A DNA stretch of 64,000 nt from an archaeon (GTDB lineage Archaea > Nanobdellota > Nanobdellia > Pacearchaeales > GW2011-AR1). Where the stretch lies: assembly GCA_018697035.1 (NCBI GenBank), contig JABHSE010000002.1, forward strand, positions 1 through 64,000, given 5' to 3'. The notes under the pieces were generated by a model. The model had not been told where the DNA came from and made no database searches. It saw nothing but the letters and a program-made list of their open reading frames with translations. Shown here one piece after another: positions 60,695 through 64,000 of the stretch (position 1 is its first letter; every line of letters begins with the position of its first letter). The position numbers were made by a program, and so were the translations under genes.

Positions 60695-61180
60695 CTAACC
60701 CTCTTTCTTCTTCCCGCCCCAAATAGCAACACCAACAACAGCCACAACTAAAGCAACCATAACCACATTCATCCAAATATCACTCTGACCTCCAAACGAA
60801 GCCCAGACACTCTCCCATAACCCACTCACGAACAGAACAACACCAACAGTAAACACCGCAGCAATACCCAAAAAAGTATACTTCAAAGCAGGAGGCATAT
60901 TTTTATCGTCACTCAGATCCCCCGCAACAAAACCATAAAGAATCATAAACACTAAAATCACCGCAACACCAACAGCCATCCAAGGCATTATCCCCACAAG
61001 AATATCTCGAGGACCAGGAACCCCGATCAAAATCAAACCAATAACCAATCCAACAATAGCATCATTCTGCGCCTTCCCATCTCCCAAAATCTTCGATTTC
61101 TGCAAAATCGCAAACACAACAACAAACACCAACAAAAACGGCAACAACATCTCCGTAAAAAATGCACTCTCGAATATCAT
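60695..61180 (-). CDS. Four-TM membrane protein, paralogue 3
   Basis: 161 aa: MIFESAFFTEMLLPFLLVFV then FAILQKSKILGDGKAQNDAI. Four TM helices and a short basic C-terminus (IWGGKKKEG). Third tandem copy of the family; divergence between copies is high, so the duplication is old. Confidence 0.65.
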   Translation of the reverse strand: MIFESAFFTEMLLPFLLVFVVVFAILQKSKILGDGKAQNDAIVGLVIGLILIGVPGPRDILVGIMPWMAVGVAVILVFMILYGFVAGDLSDDKNMPPALKYTFLGIAAVFTVGVVLFVSGLWESVWASFGGQSDIWMNVVMVALVVAVVGVAIWGGKKKEG

Positions 61181-61265
61181 AACAAAATAAACATTAAATC
61201 TTATTTAAAGATTACTAATTCAATCAATATATATTTTCGACCTCTATAATTCTTATAAACTCCCC

Positions 61266-62630
61266 ATGCCCAAAAGGCAAATGGTAGAACTTCCCGAAAC
61301 AAGCCTAGAGCGAAAAACAAAATCTCTCGGATATCCACTATATTCTTCAATAAAAAAAGCAGACGCCCTGGCAAAAAAATTCCACAAAGCAATCCCAAAA
61401 AATCTAAAAGAAAGCGACAAAGATCTCTTATTCCTACTGCCAGGAATTTACTTCAAAGAATTCGCAAGAAAAAAACCGCAAACAGATCCCTACATATTCA
61501 AATCCTCTGTAATCCTAAACAACTTACTATTAAACACAAAAGAACTCCTTAGAAGCAACAACCTCCCCTTCAATGAAAAATCATTCCTAAGCGACAATCT
61601 CTTATGTAAAAATTTCCCTCCCTCAATAATGATTTTAGAAAAAAGAAATTCTGGGATACAGGCCGAACTAGGAGAACTAGCACTAGAATCTCCCGTACCA
61701 ATAATAGAAGCAATTGAAAACGAGTTTTATTTTTTCTTCCAATACAACTCAGAAAAATCAACCCCTGGAATAGAAAAACTCCTACAGGCCAGAACAAAAA
61801 AAGTATCAAAATTGGCAAACATAGCAGATAAATTCCCAAAAATCCTAAAAGGTGTAGGATTAAGAAACGAGGCCGCAAGCTTAAAAGAATCATTAACAAA
61901 TCTAAAAGACAGCTCTCTTTTATATCAAGCCCTACAATCAGACCAAATAGCAGAAGAAATGTCCCCCTTACTAAAAGCACACGCCGAGCTAAAAAAGGTA
62001 AAATACTCGGGCAACATATGGAACTTTTCGGATTCCATGGGCCACGAAATAACAGCTGCCATGGATTTAGCAAAAAGTCTAGAATTCTACCAACACATGC
62101 TATCTAATCAAGAACTAAGTGACCAAGAAAACCTAGCATTCAGTCTAGATAAAAACCTATATTTCATAGAAAATGCCTTGGTAGAAACCGAACAAAAAAA
62201 ATCCTTCCAAGAAAATCAAACAGATTACCTAGCCCAATGTATCCTTATGCAAAACGAAGAATCCACAATAATAAAAGAATTACTTTTCACAAAGGCCCCT
62301 TTCTCAGGATTAGAAAACATGCTAACATCTTTTGGTATTCCTTCAAAAAAGGCAACCGCAATAAAAAAATATCTTTCAGCAAACAGCCTAAACAGATCCT
62401 TTGCATTCGACAAAGATGGCTTCGCAACCAGAAAAGAAATGATAAAGGAAATATATAATGAAGGAGAACGTTTCACTCCTGCAGCCTCCCAGTTAGTAGA
62501 ATCTGTAACAGGACAAAAGCCCTCTCCATTCTCTTACAAATTTTTCACAGACGAAACCTCTTCAGCAGACGCAGTAAGAACAATAACATATGCAGCAAGA
62601 TTAGAATCGGGGGAACAAAATGAACATTGA
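61266..62630 (+). CDS. Unrecognised helical cytosolic protein
   Basis: 454 aa, almost all alpha-helical and charged, with no TM or signal: MPKRQMVELPETSLERKTKS, then LLFLLPGIYFKEFARKKPQT and DSMGHEITAAMDLAKSLEFY. A second Met at residue 6 could be the start. The end overlaps the next gene by 11 nt, so the two are a coupled pair. No family identified. Confidence 0.55.
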   Translation: MPKRQMVELPETSLERKTKSLGYPLYSSIKKADALAKKFHKAIPKNLKESDKDLLFLLPGIYFKEFARKKPQTDPYIFKSSVILNNLLLNTKELLRSNNLPFNEKSFLSDNLLCKNFPPSIMILEKRNSGIQAELGELALESPVPIIEAIENEFYFFFQYNSEKSTPGIEKLLQARTKKVSKLANIADKFPKILKGVGLRNEAASLKESLTNLKDSSLLYQALQSDQIAEEMSPLLKAHAELKKVKYSGNIWNFSDSMGHEITAAMDLAKSLEFYQHMLSNQELSDQENLAFSLDKNLYFIENALVETEQKKSFQENQTDYLAQCILMQNEESTIIKELLFTKAPFSGLENMLTSFGIPSKKATAIKKYLSANSLNRSFAFDKDGFATRKEMIKEIYNEGERFTPAASQLVESVTGQKPSPFSYKFFTDETSSADAVRTITYAARLESGEQNEH

Positions 62631-63906
62631 AGTAATAGAAGAAAAATTCTCAAAACTAAGTCCATCACAAGAAAAAAATATAACAACAAAACAATTCAGA
62701 GGCACAAAAACAGATTCCTATATAAGACAAAATTCAGGTGTATGCTTTATACTAGACCAAGATCCAACATATGAAGTATTCAACCCCTCCTTTGCAATAA
62801 TGGAATCTAGAAATACCTATAGGCCAATATTAGAGCACGGCCAACAGGATAAAGAATTATCTTATAAATTACTAACTCGTCACGTCCAATTCCATGAAAT
62901 AATTCACGCCAATCAAATTGGTTCACCCTTAATATGGAGAGAAATGGCAAACCACGCAGGAGCATTTTATCTAGACCTGGCGATAAAAGAATTGAAAAAC
63001 GACAGACTAGATTACGAACAACCCGGAGAAAAAATCAAAGGAGCATTTTCACAAATCAAAAAAACAACAAGAGAAATGTTAACAGACTCTTTAGATTTAA
63101 TAGTGATGCAATCTCTAAGTCAACACGAAGTGGCGAAAGATATGAGAAAGCATGGAACATATGTCGCAAGAATGAACGCGGGAATTCCTATTATGAATAA
63201 ATACGGAAATTTCGATATGAAAACACTGAAAGAAACAATACCTCTCGACACAATAGAAAATTCCGCAACAAAACAAAATTACTTAAAAATAAAAAAAGCT
63301 ATGCAATCTTCAGACCTAGAATGTATGAGACAAACACATAAAGAAGCAGAAGAGTTTTCCAACGAAATGCTAGGAATAATAGAAACAATGGCAGAAGCTT
63401 TCGCATTAGAGGTAGACAAAGATTTTATAATGAGTATGGAAAACAAAAACCTCTCAATAGAAAAAAGAAAAAAAATGCACAGCCTATTATATGAAGAAGT
63501 ATCAGGTAGGGGTATCCGAGCGAAACAATATATGGAAGCAATGAAATTCGAAACACAAAAAGAAAGAAATGAAAAAATGGCATCAAGCGGATTAAAATAC
63601 CAACAAATAATAGAAGGTGAACAACATGAATCTCCAGTCAAAATAAAACTGATGCGACTAGGCTATCATCCCCTAAACCCATTAGGAGCTTATGAAAACA
63701 TGGAAGAATTAGCAAAAAGAGCAGCTAAGCAAAACATCCCGCTAGAAAAATTACTTTCTCCAATAAACGCAGCCAACTCCCTACTCGGCCTAAGATATAA
63801 CGTACACCTATCAGAATTCACAAACCACATTCAAAAACATGGCAGACACCAAGCCTTCGAAAACATGCTAAACGCCGAAACATTCTCCGACATAATAGAT
63901 AAATAA
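62620..63906 (+). CDS. Protein with HExxH (zincin-like) motif
   Basis: 428 aa. VQFHEIIHANQIGSPLIW (~89-106) holds HEIIH, the zinc-metallopeptidase signature. A downstream helix GIIETMAEAFALEVDK (~255) could provide the third ligand Glu, as in gluzincins. No signal peptide. Translationally linked to the preceding 454-aa gene. A peptidase role is tentative: HExxH also arises by chance. Confidence 0.55.
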   Translation: MNIEVIEEKFSKLSPSQEKNITTKQFRGTKTDSYIRQNSGVCFILDQDPTYEVFNPSFAIMESRNTYRPILEHGQQDKELSYKLLTRHVQFHEIIHANQIGSPLIWREMANHAGAFYLDLAIKELKNDRLDYEQPGEKIKGAFSQIKKTTREMLTDSLDLIVMQSLSQHEVAKDMRKHGTYVARMNAGIPIMNKYGNFDMKTLKETIPLDTIENSATKQNYLKIKKAMQSSDLECMRQTHKEAEEFSNEMLGIIETMAEAFALEVDKDFIMSMENKNLSIEKRKKMHSLLYEEVSGRGIRAKQYMEAMKFETQKERNEKMASSGLKYQQIIEGEQHESPVKIKLMRLGYHPLNPLGAYENMEELAKRAAKQNIPLEKLLSPINAANSLLGLRYNVHLSEFTNHIQKHGRHQAFENMLNAETFSDIIDK

Positions 63907-63928
63907 TCTCCAAACGAAAATCTAAACC

Positions 63929-64000
63929 CTACATCTCAACTTCTTCAGAATCAAAATCAATATCTTCCTCTTGCTGCTGAATAGGAACCGCGTTCTTATT
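63929..64000 (-). CDS. C-terminal end of a gene cut by the window edge
   Basis: The minus strand reads 23 codons NKNAVPIQQQEEDIDFDSEE-VEM then TAG at 63929. A Gln-rich then acidic tail, coding-like. The body lies beyond the window; identity unknown. Confidence 0.5.
   Translation of the reverse strand, partial: NKNAVPIQQQEEDIDFDSEEVEM

Overview
This window is most likely from a DPANN archaeon, probably of the Woesearchaeota/Pacearchaeota type. Seen directly: TFIIB, aIF2-alpha, aEF1-beta, SRP54/FtsY, RadA, GINS, a RecJ-like DHH protein, Nop10, Bud32, the archaeal/eukaryal ribosomal proteins S8e, S3Ae, S27e and L44e, TATA-box promoters about 25 bp before many start codons, and very short or overlapping gene spacing. 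The lineage is an inference from this gene set plus the many very large extracellular proteins and lean operons. The plus strand is A- and C-rich whatever the coding direction, so minus-strand genes are G/T-rich. This suggests the whole window lies in one replichore.

Layout. 1-6.9 kb is accessory: two tail-fibre-like GIGTTxP repeat proteins (one cut by the window edge), a BRO-N protein, an HTH-nucleotidyltransferase with a putative operator array, a frameshifted four-helix-bundle gene, and spacers built from small hairpins and G-rich repeats. 6.9-8.3 kb holds S8e and TFB. 8.5-16.7 kb holds tRNA-Leu and an operon of three genes: a 39-residue protein, a 610-residue pilin-like membrane protein and a 2005-residue secreted protein ending in a lytic-transglycosylase-like domain. 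16.8-31.7 kb is mainly information processing and nucleotide metabolism: tRNA-Val, L44e, S3Ae, NDK, tRNA-Thr, GINS, FtsY, SRP54, Bud32, tRNA-Gln, S15, DHH/RecJ, deoxyribosyltransferase, thymidine kinase, CTP synthase, S27e, aIF2-alpha, Nop10 and uracil-DNA glycosylase. 31.8-45.5 kb has a large metallophosphoesterase-like protein, a Cys-rich surface protein of about 1560 residues with an anchored partner, RadA, RPA, aEF1-beta and a HIT-like protein. 45.5-61.2 kb is a type IV filament/secretion locus: prepilin peptidase, many pilin-like single-TM proteins, TadC/FlaJ-like membrane protein, TadA/FlaI-like ATPase, coiled-coil accessories and three paralogous TM proteins. 61.3-63.9 kb holds an unrecognised pair, one member with an HEIIH motif.

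The most unusual content is non-coding. (1) All four tRNA genes (Leu, Val, Thr, Gln) are followed by a 79-240 bp unit ending in a second copy of the tRNA 3' end (18-20 bp). Three of the four units share a homologous right end. This looks like a family of miniature tRNA-3'-end-targeted elements. (2) A 44-bp repeat occurs both in the tRNA-Gln unit and inside the rps3ae coding region. (3) Eight copies of a ~46-bp hairpin, all in the same absolute orientation, have compensatory stem changes. (4) Three copies of a ~80-105 bp structured element sit at gene 3' ends, with outer arms that are inverted copies of the local gene end. (5) Dispersed repeats that are G-rich on the minus strand lie in spacers, and one lies in frame within bud32.
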